Shown here: one piece after another, positions 1 through 7,900 of the stretch
Layout of the letters: every line of letters begins with the position of its first letter
Position numbering within the stretch: position 1 is the first letter of the stretch
Assembly: GCF_003054045.1 (NCBI RefSeq)
Contig: NZ_QBKH01000002.1
Location: forward strand, 372,001-436,000
Source: Sphingobacterium faecium
Lineage (GTDB): Bacteria; Bacteroidota; Bacteroidia; Sphingobacteriales; Sphingobacteriaceae
Length of the DNA: 64,000 nucleotides
Reading direction: 5' to 3'
The notes under the pieces: generated by a model
Databases searched by the model: none
What the model was told of the DNA's origin: nothing
What the model saw: the letters and a program-made list of their open reading frames with translations, nothing else
Program-made: the position numbers and the translations under genes

Positions 1-59
1 TAAATATAATTGTGGATATTTAGCAACAGGTTAAATAAATCTTAGCTGCTATTATCTAT

Positions 60-479
60 ATGATGAATTCAGTGTCTTATGACCCACAAGAACTTTTGAT
101 TACGTTGATGGAGTTTGAGAAGAAACTTACGTCAAGCATTGCAAAAAATTGTCCGGATCGTGATATGGCGTTATGTGATGATTTGGACAAGGCATTGGAT
201 GATTTTCTTCAACTTCAGGGAGTAAGAAATAATGAAGTCGGGTATCTGTCGTCACAACTTGCACTGCTACATCTGCGTAGAGAGATACAAAAAACGATGG
301 AAATTGTCGTCACGACCAATAACTTGAGGGCATTTCAGGATTTTAAGGTCAAGATCGAAGAAGAAAGTCAGCAAGCGCCTGCTCTTATGCGACAATGGGG
401 ATCTAGCGATTTAATCCTTGCAGCTATTTTAGGAGGTTTAATAGCCGCAGCCTTAACTTTCTTTGTCGTATTACCGTAA
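60..479 (+). CDS. Hypothetical protein with C-terminal membrane anchor
   Basis: I do not recognise this 139-residue protein. It has no N-terminal signal sequence. Residues 1 to about 115 are charged and look helical, and residues about 117-138 form one hydrophobic segment rich in Ile, Leu and Ala that ends almost at the C-terminus. This is the layout of a tail-anchored inner-membrane protein with a cytoplasmic N-terminal domain. Two ATG codons stand in tandem at the start and either may be used. The next gene starts 54 bp downstream on the same strand and encodes a TPR-AraC regulator, so the two may be co-transcribed. Nothing in the sequence assigns a function. Confidence concerns the gene being real. 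Confidence 0.7.
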   Translation: MMNSVSYDPQELLITLMEFEKKLTSSIAKNCPDRDMALCDDLDKALDDFLQLQGVRNNEVGYLSSQLALLHLRREIQKTMEIVVTTNNLRAFQDFKVKIEEESQQAPALMRQWGSSDLILAAILGGLIAAALTFFVVLP

Positions 480-533
480 GCTGAGCATCAAGCATATTCC
501 TACTACATACTTGCTCTTATACAAGATTTAATT

Positions 534-2153
534 ATGTTTAGTGTTAACCTTTTTCTTATGAAATCAGTTGGTTTTTTTATTTTTTTATTTTTTATTTTTT
601 GTTTGATCTGTCAAGCTAAAGGTGGTTCTGGTGATGACTTTAATAGGCGCTATCTCGATGTGGTTGTTTCTTTGGTCGCATCAGATAGCAAAGAAGCGCG
701 TCGGGTAGCAGACTCCTTGGCGAAAGTCGCGAATACCGACGAACAAAAGATCAAAGCTTTTATGCTATTAGCGAAGCTTGATGAAAATAAAGGTGATATG
801 AAAGGATGTATTGTGAATGCCATGCGCGCTGATACCATTTCAAATGCGACTTTAAATTTTTCATGGCAAGCTTCTACTTCGGGATTTTTGGCGACATCAT
901 TTCGTCAATTGGGATTATTAAAGGTATCGGAGCGCTATCTGTCGAAGGCAGAGATCGCCAATGAAAATCAAGTAGATGTGCATATGAAAACGCTCACGAA
1001 GATCAATATTTTACATGAGCGCGCTTTTCATTGCTTTGAACAACATCGCTATAGTGATGCAAAAAAATATTTGAAGTCGGCAGCTGAACTGATCCATATG
1101 GATGGTCAAGAGGATAAAAAAGCACTTTTGATAAAAGCTACTAACGATCAGTTGATGGGGATATGCGAATTGAAGTTGGGCAATCTGGTCGCTGCAGAGT
1201 CATATCTGAATGCTTCTCTTGCAAAAATTGGAAGTGTAGAAAGTAATTTGAGACCTTATATCATGCGTGCAAAAGCGGATGTAGAGATCGAACGAAACAA
1301 TCTGAGTGCCGCACTTCAGTATCTACAAATGGTAGATCCTTATTTGACTAGTGGAGAGGTAGAAGAATTGAAAATGTTGACCTATGAGTCATGGGCAAGC
1401 TATTATCAAAAAATAGGTGATAAGTCGAAATCTTTAGAATTTCGAAGCAAAGCTATTGATATAAAAGGTAAACGGGACCAAGTGGCTAGAGATATATCGG
1501 ATGATTTAATTGAAATATTCAATATAAGGAAGCAATATTATAAGAATAGATACACGCTCGCAATTGGTCTAATTCTTATCATCACCATCATCGCTGCGGT
1601 TTGTATGATCTATTATGCTAAACTAAAGATTTTGTATAGGACAAAATATCAAGTTATCCATGATATACAAGATAATGATGATGCAAACACGATATCCACA
1701 ACAAGGATAAATTCGGATTTTTCTACAGTGATCAATAAGCTGGAAAATAATGCTGCAATTAAAGCAAAGGAAATTAATATTGCGAAAGATACTGAAGAAC
1801 GATTATATCAGGCGTTTGTAGAACAAGAGGAAGCGCATTTCTTTTTAGAGAAAAGTGTTACTTTACAGCATTTGGCAACGCTTATGGGTACAAATATGCG
1901 GTATGCAAGTTATATTCTTCAAAAATTTAGAGGCAAGGATTTTTATGATTATCTTCAGTCTAGTCGAGTCGAATATATCATTGGAAAACTGAAGACTTCA
2001 CCGGAGCTCTTTGATTATAAAATTTCATTTCTTGCAGAAATGAGCGGTTTCACTTCCTTGAGTAGATTCTCGAGTGCTTTTAAAGAGGTGACGGGGATCC
2101 CCCCTTCTGCATTTATTCATTTTATGAAAAAGGAAATAGATCAAAAAAAATAA
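534..2153 (+). CDS. TPR-repeat membrane regulator with AraC-type HTH domain
   Basis: A 539-residue regulator of a type common in Bacteroidota. A hydrophobic segment near the N-terminus acts as signal or anchor. A helical region of about residues 40-320 looks like tetratricopeptide repeats, and one transmembrane helix follows at about residues 340-362. The C-terminal AraC-type double helix-turn-helix lies at about residues 440-530, with the usual second-helix pattern ISFLAEMSGFTSLSRFSSAF and a final G-x-x-P-S motif. The TPR part probably lies in the periplasm and the DNA-binding part in the cytoplasm. An internal ATG at 558 begins a more typical signal sequence (MKSVGFFIF), so translation may start there. 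The CotH-like gene follows 246 bp downstream and is a possible target. The ligand is unknown. Confidence 0.85.
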   Translation: MFSVNLFLMKSVGFFIFLFFIFCLICQAKGGSGDDFNRRYLDVVVSLVASDSKEARRVADSLAKVANTDEQKIKAFMLLAKLDENKGDMKGCIVNAMRADTISNATLNFSWQASTSGFLATSFRQLGLLKVSERYLSKAEIANENQVDVHMKTLTKINILHERAFHCFEQHRYSDAKKYLKSAAELIHMDGQEDKKALLIKATNDQLMGICELKLGNLVAAESYLNASLAKIGSVESNLRPYIMRAKADVEIERNNLSAALQYLQMVDPYLTSGEVEELKMLTYESWASYYQKIGDKSKSLEFRSKAIDIKGKRDQVARDISDDLIEIFNIRKQYYKNRYTLAIGLILIITIIAAVCMIYYAKLKILYRTKYQVIHDIQDNDDANTISTTRINSDFSTVINKLENNAAIKAKEINIAKDTEERLYQAFVEQEEAHFFLEKSVTLQHLATLMGTNMRYASYILQKFRGKDFYDYLQSSRVEYIIGKLKTSPELFDYKISFLAEMSGFTSLSRFSSAFKEVTGIPPSAFIHFMKKEIDQKK

Positions 2154-2219
2154 TAGCATTCCTACTTGACTAAAAAAAATCTTTCTTTTAATGGAAAATC
2201 CTATTCATCTATAAAGACG

Positions 2220-2246
2220 AATGGTCTTGTTCTAGGCCATTTTATA
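2220..2246 (+). terminator. Possible terminator after the TPR-AraC gene
   Basis: An 8-bp stem (2220-2227 with 2234-2241, one G-U pair) encloses a 6-nt loop and is followed by a short T/A-rich tract. It lies 67 bp after the TPR-AraC stop codon. The T-run is short, so this is a weak call. Confidence 0.35.
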
Positions 2247-2399
2247 TGCTTATCGTAAATATCTTTTTGTACACCTCGGGTGATCTATATTATTAAAGAT
2301 AAATTGAGACAGTTTATACGCATGTATTTTCTGATATAAGCGCTTGCTTTGTAGGTACATGTAAGTGATCAATAGTATCATGATGATCAGGTTTAACAA

Positions 2400-3689
2400 A
2401 TGAAAAAAATGGATAAATTAAATATGCATAAGGATAAATTCACCTTCGTGATAAGTCAATCTTTCAGCTTCATACTGATGATCTTAGTCCTATTTTCTTG
2501 TACAAAAAAAACAAGTGTTAATCCTGAAATTACTCTTGTTGAAGAGTTGCCGCTATTGGATGAGCGTATAAAAGCGGCTGTGCCACATGTGTATATTAAT
2601 ATTGATGATCAACAGGAAGTCGTGGACAAAGAAGTGTATCTAAATGCTGAGATCTATATGGAAGGGAACGGTAAATTTAAGGATTTTGAAAAGATGAAAA
2701 CCAAGATCAAAGGTAGGGGCAATTCGACATGGAGTAAAGCAAAAAAACCATTTCGATTGAAGCTGGATAAAAAATCTTCTCTTTTCAATTTACCTGAAGC
2801 AAAGGATTGGGTTTTACTTGCGAATTATAATGACTATACGTTAATGACAAATGCGGTTGCGATGAAAATTGGTAAACAATTGGGGATGCCTTATACGCAC
2901 GATATCATATCGGTAGACTTGACTATAAATGGTGTGTATCGGGGAAATTATAATGTAACCCAACAAGTTGAAATCCACGAAAATCGTGTGCATGTAGGTC
3001 CAAATGGTATTTTGTGGGAGCTAGATACATATTTTGACGAAGAGTGGAAATATAAGACAAAACATTTTAATCTTCCTGTCATGCTAAAGGATCCAGATCC
3101 TGAATCTGAATTTCAATTTGAAACATGGAAGGTGGATTTTCAGAATTTTGAAAATTTGTTGCACGCTAAAGAATTTCCCAAGAATTCGTACGGAAATATA
3201 TTTGATAAGCAGCAGTTTGTGAATTTTCTTATTGTCAATATGTTGGTCGCAAACCATGAGATCTGCCACCCTAAAAGTGTCTATATCCATAAAAAATCTG
3301 GCGGAATATTTACAATGGGACCTATCTGGGATTTTGATTTTAGCTTCGGTTTTAATGAGAAGCGGGAAAGAACTTACTTCCATGATGTTGGGCTTGATTT
3401 AATCCGGGAGAGTGACCATAGAATAGGAGCAGAATTTTATAAGAAAATATTAAAAGATGCTGAAGTGAGGGTCTTACTAAATAGGACCTGGCAAACCTAT
3501 AAAAATAATAAGTTTAATGAACTGATGCAGTTTATTGATGTCTTCGCTGCTGAAATACGGGATTCGCAAAAAAGAGATTTTGAAAAATGGAAAGTTGGAA
3601 ATAATAATATGGCCTTAAATAAGGCCAATATGAAGACATTTCTTAGGAAGAGGACCAAAGTTGTGGATGATTATATTGCCAAACTTTAA
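2400..3689 (+). CDS. CotH-family lipoprotein (CotH kinase-like)
   Basis: A 429-residue secreted protein of the CotH family. The N-terminus carries a hydrophobic segment ending in a lipobox-like LVLFSC, so it is probably a lipoprotein. Family signatures are the KGRGNSTW motif at about residue 104, the segment around DWVLLANYNDYTLMTN, and PIWDFDFSFGF at about residue 310, which matches the WDxDxxxG-type active-site motif. Spore CotH proteins are atypical protein kinases, and similar secreted proteins in other bacteria have unproven substrates. The first ATG lies 20 residues or more before the hydrophobic stretch, so a later in-frame ATG could be the true start. The convergent recombinase gene ends 295 bp downstream. 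Kinase activity here is a family-level inference. Confidence 0.85.
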   Translation: MKKMDKLNMHKDKFTFVISQSFSFILMILVLFSCTKKTSVNPEITLVEELPLLDERIKAAVPHVYINIDDQQEVVDKEVYLNAEIYMEGNGKFKDFEKMKTKIKGRGNSTWSKAKKPFRLKLDKKSSLFNLPEAKDWVLLANYNDYTLMTNAVAMKIGKQLGMPYTHDIISVDLTINGVYRGNYNVTQQVEIHENRVHVGPNGILWELDTYFDEEWKYKTKHFNLPVMLKDPDPESEFQFETWKVDFQNFENLLHAKEFPKNSYGNIFDKQQFVNFLIVNMLVANHEICHPKSVYIHKKSGGIFTMGPIWDFDFSFGFNEKRERTYFHDVGLDLIRESDHRIGAEFYKKILKDAEVRVLLNRTWQTYKNNKFNELMQFIDVFAAEIRDSQKRDFEKWKVGNNNMALNKANMKTFLRKRTKVVDDYIAKL

Positions 3690-3984
3690 TTGGTAAATGA
3701 CTTTTATCCGTATATCTTAGTTTTTTGGTGGATGCTTGCCATGCGTAAACCAGAAGTAAATAAAAGTAGGGCTGTGAAATGCAAATTTCCTATTGATGTG
3801 ATTTTACAAGTAGTAGGGCTATAGTTCTTTTGTTCCTCGTTATTGTGATCAACGAAGATGATCTGGACTTATCTATCAGTCAAAATACTGATCTTTCCGC
3901 AGTGGTGATCTCTCCAGATATCTCTGCCTTCATGATTACAGTTATTTATTGACTTGCTCGTATGCGAAGGTTATATCCTTGTTG
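3690..3984. other. Intergenic gap between convergent CotH and recombinase genes
   Basis: This 295-bp stretch separates two convergent genes. I see a short direct repeat of AGTAGGGCT but no convincing ORF, tRNA or strong terminator. No tRNA-derived attachment site is visible beside the recombinase. Confidence 0.5.
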
Positions 3985-5229
3985 TTAACTTTCTGTCGTA
4001 AGAAACTTTTCTTTATATGACTTTTCAAAATAGATGCCTAATGAACGAGTTCTTTCAGTATCTACACTATTAATATAGCGGTGAAACATTTGCTCAGTAC
4101 TGTGACCGGTAGCTTCCATTAGGAGGGGAGTAGGAATTTTACCATAAAAGTTTGAAGCAAAACTTCTGCGACCAATATGGCTGGTGATAGCTTCCCATTT
4201 TTGCACCATCATCTCATAAGCCCTGAAACCCCGACGTTTATGCACCTTTACCAAACTTTTTATGCCTGCTATTCGAGCAACTTCTTTAATTTGATCATTA
4301 TATTTTTGAATGGGTAATCGGGATGGAAATGAATCGCTATTTTTTGACATAACTACCAAAGCTGCAGGATGAAGCGGTAGAAGAATATCCTTTTGTGTTT
4401 TTTGTTGGACAAATGACATACAGGGTCTTCCATCCAGTACTTCCATCATTGCTATATTAAATTTCATAAAGTCGGAAACACGTTGGCCGGTATAACAGCT
4501 GATAATAAGCCAGTCTTTTGCGGCCTGTAAATTGGATGGAACTTCCATTCTTTTGATTTTGATCAGTTCATCTTCCGTTAACGTTATGACTTGATGGAAT
4601 TTTTTTTCCTTAGGAAGCTCCAATTCATATACGTGGGTACGGATACCTCTTTTTTCTAAAAAGTTCAGGATCGTACGTACAAAATGTATCGTTCGATATG
4701 TCGTACTTTTGCTGTACTCTTCTAGTTCGCAGAAAAATAGAAATTCTTTAACAAAATTTTCATTTACTTCATTGATATAGAGATGTTGCATACGATGTCC
4801 TTCAAATCGTTCTAATAATCGAAAAAAGACCATATAGCGTTTGTAAGTTGCAGAAGAGATCATATGGTGTCTATTATTGATGTAAGCCTCCACATGTTTC
4901 AAAAAACCTCCTTCGGGAGATGCCGTATTCATTATAGATGCATTTTTTTTAATAATCCGTCCCAGGGTATTGATGGAGAATGTACGATGTTTTGTCTTGA
5001 TTTCTGTTAGATAGGTGGCAATTCCGATCCGAATTCTATTGAGCAGCGAATGAAGCTTTTTGTCTCTTTTTAGGTAAATATTGTCAGGACGCTGTTTTTC
5101 CTGATTCCATCGGGAAGAAGTGATTCGCAAGGGTGTTTTTAGTAGATATTCATTTTTTTTATCATCAATAAATCTGATTGCAATGTTAGACGATACGTTA
5201 GAATCCAGTAGAATAAAATTAAAAGTCAT
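3985..5229 (-). CDS. Tyrosine recombinase / integrase
   Basis: A 414-residue site-specific recombinase of the phage integrase family that would cut and rejoin DNA through a 3'-phosphotyrosine. The N-terminal part (about residues 1-95) resembles the arm-binding domain of Bacteroidota integrases. A SAM-like core-binding domain lies at about residues 105-205, and the catalytic domain follows. The catalytic set is visible: R250 (YTGQRVSDF), H351 and R354 (SHIGRRSF), H376 (ATGHS) and Y385 (HRYI). The gene looks intact. No other mobile-element gene or tRNA lies beside it, so it may be an orphan element integrase or a DNA invertase. Its start codon is 51 bp from the first of two inverted 17-bp sites (5281-5297 and 5467-5483). 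Confidence 0.92.
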   Translation of the reverse strand: MTFNFILLDSNVSSNIAIRFIDDKKNEYLLKTPLRITSSRWNQEKQRPDNIYLKRDKKLHSLLNRIRIGIATYLTEIKTKHRTFSINTLGRIIKKNASIMNTASPEGGFLKHVEAYINNRHHMISSATYKRYMVFFRLLERFEGHRMQHLYINEVNENFVKEFLFFCELEEYSKSTTYRTIHFVRTILNFLEKRGIRTHVYELELPKEKKFHQVITLTEDELIKIKRMEVPSNLQAAKDWLIISCYTGQRVSDFMKFNIAMMEVLDGRPCMSFVQQKTQKDILLPLHPAALVVMSKNSDSFPSRLPIQKYNDQIKEVARIAGIKSLVKVHKRRGFRAYEMMVQKWEAITSHIGRRSFASNFYGKIPTPLLMEATGHSTEQMFHRYINSVDTERTRSLGIYFEKSYKEKFLTTES

Positions 5230-5280
5230 AATAATAACATTTAGCTAATTGTTTGTGGCTAAGTTAGTATTATATATTGA

Positions 5281-5297
5281 GTAGTCTAATTCAGACT
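5281..5297 (+). repeat. 17-bp site, left copy of an inverted pair
   Basis: The sequence GTAGTCTAATTCAGACT recurs in perfect inverted orientation at 5467-5483. This copy is itself a dyad: AGTAGTCT and AGACTACT (5280-5287 and 5293-5300) flank 5 nt. It lies 51 bp upstream of the recombinase start. It could be a recombination site or a regulator-binding site. Confidence 0.75.
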
Positions 5298-5466
5298 ACT
5301 ATTGAGTATAGTAAATCTACGGAAAAATTTGGAATTACGCAATAGCTAATTATAAGACAGCAGGTTAAAAGAATTAGAACTGCGATCAGCAAATCAGATA
5401 AAATATAAAAAATCAATATTCACAAGAAATATTGCACTGATAATTAATGATTTAAATATTTTTTTA

Positions 5467-5483
5467 AGTCTGAATTAGACTAC
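5467..5483 (-). repeat. 17-bp site, right copy of an inverted pair
   Basis: This is the exact reverse complement of 5281-5297. Its own dyad is shorter (AGTCT and AGACT arms). It lies 34 bp upstream of the small-peptide start codon at 5518. The two copies bound a 169-bp AT-rich segment (5298-5466) in which I see no exact TAnnTTTG promoter on either strand. Confidence 0.75.
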
Positions 5484-5517
5484 ATATTATATTTTATTTG
5501 GCGTAAAAAGAAAAAAT

Positions 5518-5679
5518 ATGAACCAAGTTAATAAGGGTAAGAAAAATTATATCCAACCAAAAATCGAAGTGATACAGGTGGAAATGGAAGGCTGTATAGC
5601 AGCAGGCCCAGTTTCATTAAATCCTATTAGCAATTCTGAAAATAAACAATTTATGGAAAAGTTAAAAATTATTAAGTAA
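5518..5679 (+). CDS. Small peptide of the fimbrillin-associated 'IAAG' type
   Basis: A 53-residue ORF. Residues 9-30 (KKNYIQPKIEV, then VEMEGCIAAG) match the pattern of the 54-residue peptide encoded at 17300-17464 just upstream of the fimbrillin gene (MYIAPTIEE, then ELEQGIAAGS). The shared pattern is a basic N-terminus, Y-I-x-P-x-I-E, an acidic/hydrophobic stretch ending in E, then G-x-I-A-A-G and a divergent tail. That conservation between two unlinked loci is the main reason to call this ORF real. No signal peptide is evident. It precedes a response-regulator gene by 60 bp and follows one of the 17-bp inverted sites. The function is unknown, and no fimbrillin gene lies beside this copy. 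Confidence 0.6.
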   Translation: MNQVNKGKKNYIQPKIEVIQVEMEGCIAAGPVSLNPISNSENKQFMEKLKIIK

Positions 5680-5703
5680 AATTTACTAAAGTTTTATTAC
5701 AAG

Positions 5704-5719
5704 GTAGTCTAATGGCTAC
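5704..5719 (+). promoter_or_regulatory. Third GTAGTCTAAT box
   Basis: GTAGTCTAAT at 5704-5713 repeats the first ten bases of the 17-bp inverted sites. With the following GGCTAC it forms an imperfect dyad. It lies 20 bp before the response-regulator start codon. It suggests that the recombinase, peptide and response-regulator genes share an operator, though it is only a partial match. Confidence 0.35.
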
Positions 5720-5739
5720 AATTTATATATGTAATAGCC

Positions 5740-6144
5740 ATGGAGCCTAAACTTAAACTTGTTTTTGTAGATGACTGTGTTTTCCAACAAGCTATGATGA
5801 AAATGCTAATCAAAAGAATGGAGATTTTTGATCTTTATTTTACCTGTAATGATGGTGTAGAATTGATAGATAGACTTGATGATTCTGACTTCCTGCCTGA
5901 AATTTGCATTCTTGATCTACATATGCCTCATATGGGAGGAATTGCGACTGCCCATGAAATTTCCGCAAGGTTTCCCGATATAAATGTTTTTGGTTATACA
6001 GCAAGTGGAGATGAGGAAGAAATTGAAGATTTTAAACGTAATGGAGCGGTACATATATTTTCTAAAACGAATCCGAGATCGATGTTGGATCAAATTTATT
6101 TATGGACAAATGGTACAGATCCATTTGACGAAAATACGATCTAA
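5740..6144 (+). CDS. Single-domain response regulator
   Basis: A 134-residue protein made only of a receiver (REC) domain. The acidic pair lies near the N-terminus (FVDDC). The phosphoacceptor is D59 in ILDLHMP, the conserved Ser/Thr position is in GYTASG, and the conserved Lys is in FSKTNP. With no output domain it would act as a phosphorelay intermediate or through protein contact, as CheY or Spo0F does. No cognate kinase lies next to it. It follows a small-peptide gene on the same strand, and the GTAGTCTAAT box lies in its leader. An AraC-family gene starts 93 bp downstream and may be its partner. Confidence 0.88.
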   Translation: MEPKLKLVFVDDCVFQQAMMKMLIKRMEIFDLYFTCNDGVELIDRLDDSDFLPEICILDLHMPHMGGIATAHEISARFPDINVFGYTASGDEEEIEDFKRNGAVHIFSKTNPRSMLDQIYLWTNGTDPFDENTI

Positions 6145-6237
6145 ACAGATCGTTTGAATAGCCTTTTTTGGACAAATAGTTTGTATCCAGATGGAGACGA
6201 ACTAATATCTTAAAACCATTATTTAGACCATGATGAA

Positions 6238-7059
6238 ATGAATAGTGCCCCTACAGAATTTAAAATGTTTCCATTATGTGATTGGAATTACGAACAGATT
6301 TTCGTTTGGTATAAGCATGTCGATTTTTTTACCATCGTAAGAGCTTTTGAGCCGTTAGAAATTTCTATTGGAATAGAAAAATATATCGTTGGTAAAGGTA
6401 AAATGGCCTTTATAGGTTCGGGAAAAGAGTATGATGTGATCCAAAGTGGATCGTCCAGGGGATTTGCGCTCACTTTCACGGCTTCTTTTTATGAAAAATC
6501 TATTTCTGATTCTATCCTTCTCAATTCGGAACTTTTTTTTGATGCATTCCAATCGGTACAGATCACGGACACAAGTGGTGATGAGGCTGATTTTATGAAA
6601 ATCATAAATCGGACTAAAAACCATGCACATCAGGTATCTGATCTTGTCATCCATAATTGTATCGAGTCATTGCTACTCGATGGGATGCAACGCATTAAAT
6701 TGAATTCCAATTTGCAAGATTATGGTTCTGTGCCGATAAGAGGGGTGGTAAATGCTTTTTCGATAATGGTACATAAACATTTTAAAGAGCAGAGCAATGT
6801 TCAGTTTTATGCGGATAAACTGCATGTAACCCCTCGGAAATTAACGGAAATGTGTTTAGCGATATGGGGTAAAACCGCTAAAACAGTAATTTCTGATATC
6901 GTACTGAAGGAGGCTTTACGCTATATTAAACATACAGATCTATCGATTTCACAGATTGCCTATGAGATGGGATTTACGGATGAATCCAATTTCAGACATT
7001 TTGTGAAAAAATGTACGGGAAATATTCCAATGAGCTATCGGCAGATATATGCATTGTGA
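6238..7059 (+). CDS. AraC-family transcriptional regulator
   Basis: A 273-residue cytoplasmic regulator. The N-terminal half (about residues 1-160) looks like a cupin-type sensing domain seen in many Bacteroidota AraC proteins, and I cannot name a ligand. The C-terminal double helix-turn-helix (about residues 170-272) shows VQFYADKLHVTPRKLTEMC for the first helix pair and SISQIAYEMGFTDESNFRHFVKKCTG for the second, then the usual P-x-x-Y-R end. The start is the ATG at 6238. It sits between a single-domain response regulator and a small secreted protein on the same strand, either of which could be its target. Confidence 0.88.
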   Translation: MNSAPTEFKMFPLCDWNYEQIFVWYKHVDFFTIVRAFEPLEISIGIEKYIVGKGKMAFIGSGKEYDVIQSGSSRGFALTFTASFYEKSISDSILLNSELFFDAFQSVQITDTSGDEADFMKIINRTKNHAHQVSDLVIHNCIESLLLDGMQRIKLNSNLQDYGSVPIRGVVNAFSIMVHKHFKEQSNVQFYADKLHVTPRKLTEMCLAIWGKTAKTVISDIVLKEALRYIKHTDLSISQIAYEMGFTDESNFRHFVKKCTGNIPMSYRQIYAL

Positions 7060-7178
7060 TGCCGTCATAATTAACATGAAGAATGCCCTTTTTCACAGAG
7101 GTAGCTTAAAGACTATTGTTTAATTTTACGGTTCACACTGGACGATCACCTCATTGATAATAACCACCTTATCATCCT

Positions 7179-7637
7179 ATGAAAAAAAGTGTATGCATGT
7201 GTTTATATATTGGGATCAGCTATCTGCTCTTCGGTTTTGTTAAAACTCAAGCGCAGATAGCCAACACAGCACTATCCATAACGCTAAAGCCTTTCTTATC
7301 AGTAAGCGTGAATCCAGTGTCTTTTATGGAGGTTGATGAAAGCAAGACCGAAATGCGTGCTCAGATCGCATATGCTTATCATCAATCCTTTACCCATGTA
7401 GAGGTCGGGTCCAATGAAGCATTTGAAATTCAGGTCGATCATATTGACCTTCTTAATAAAGAAACAGTAACTCTCCCTTTGCAGTTCGCTAGCAATTGGG
7501 CTAAAATTAGGGTTGATACACGTCAAGATAAAAAGGTCGGGTTCAAGATTCTGGAGGCTACGATTGATTCAGGAACTCAGAAGCCATCTTATAACGCAAC
7601 AATAGAAATTTATAGATATACTATAACAGCGCTGTAA
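7179..7637 (+). CDS. Small secreted hypothetical protein
   Basis: A 152-residue protein with a clear Sec signal peptide (about residues 1-25, ending near TQAQ). The mature part alternates polar and hydrophobic residues and looks like a beta-sandwich, with a final segment (TIEIYRYTITAL) typical of the last strand of a surface or pilin-like domain. I do not recognise a family. It follows an AraC regulator by 119 bp on the same strand. A 10-bp perfect hairpin overlaps its stop codon. A role in surface structure is a guess from fold appearance only. Confidence 0.7.
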   Translation: MKKSVCMCLYIGISYLLFGFVKTQAQIANTALSITLKPFLSVSVNPVSFMEVDESKTEMRAQIAYAYHQSFTHVEVGSNEAFEIQVDHIDLLNKETVTLPLQFASNWAKIRVDTRQDKKVGFKILEATIDSGTQKPSYNATIEIYRYTITAL

Positions 7638-7654
7638 TCCTGAAGATTACAGCG
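7630..7654 (+). terminator. Hairpin at the end of the secreted-protein gene
   Basis: A perfect 10-bp stem (7630-7639 with 7645-7654) encloses a 5-nt loop and overlaps the stop codon at 7635-7637. It is followed by an A-rich rather than a T-rich tract, so it may be an mRNA 3' end stabiliser rather than a classic terminator. Confidence 0.45.
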
Positions 7655-7900
7655 ATAAAAAAATGGAACGAAATCCCTTCGTCCCATTATCTAACATTAT
7701 TGAAGAACAATTATTATTAATAACTGTTGATCAAAGATAAATACGCTGCTTAGTTTTTACTATGTTAAAAATGGTAGATTTCATGTGTGAAAAAACCTGT
7801 GCATCGATATGAATTCAAAGATACAAAGCCCCAATCCGAAGACTCAGTCTTTGAGATCCTAAACTAGATTTTATTGTTTATAGCACTCATTAAGTATTAT

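Noticed and set aside
3690-5229. Integrative element with tRNA attachment site around the recombinase
   Set aside because: I found no tRNA gene, no flanking direct repeats and no other mobile-element genes; the recombinase stands alone.
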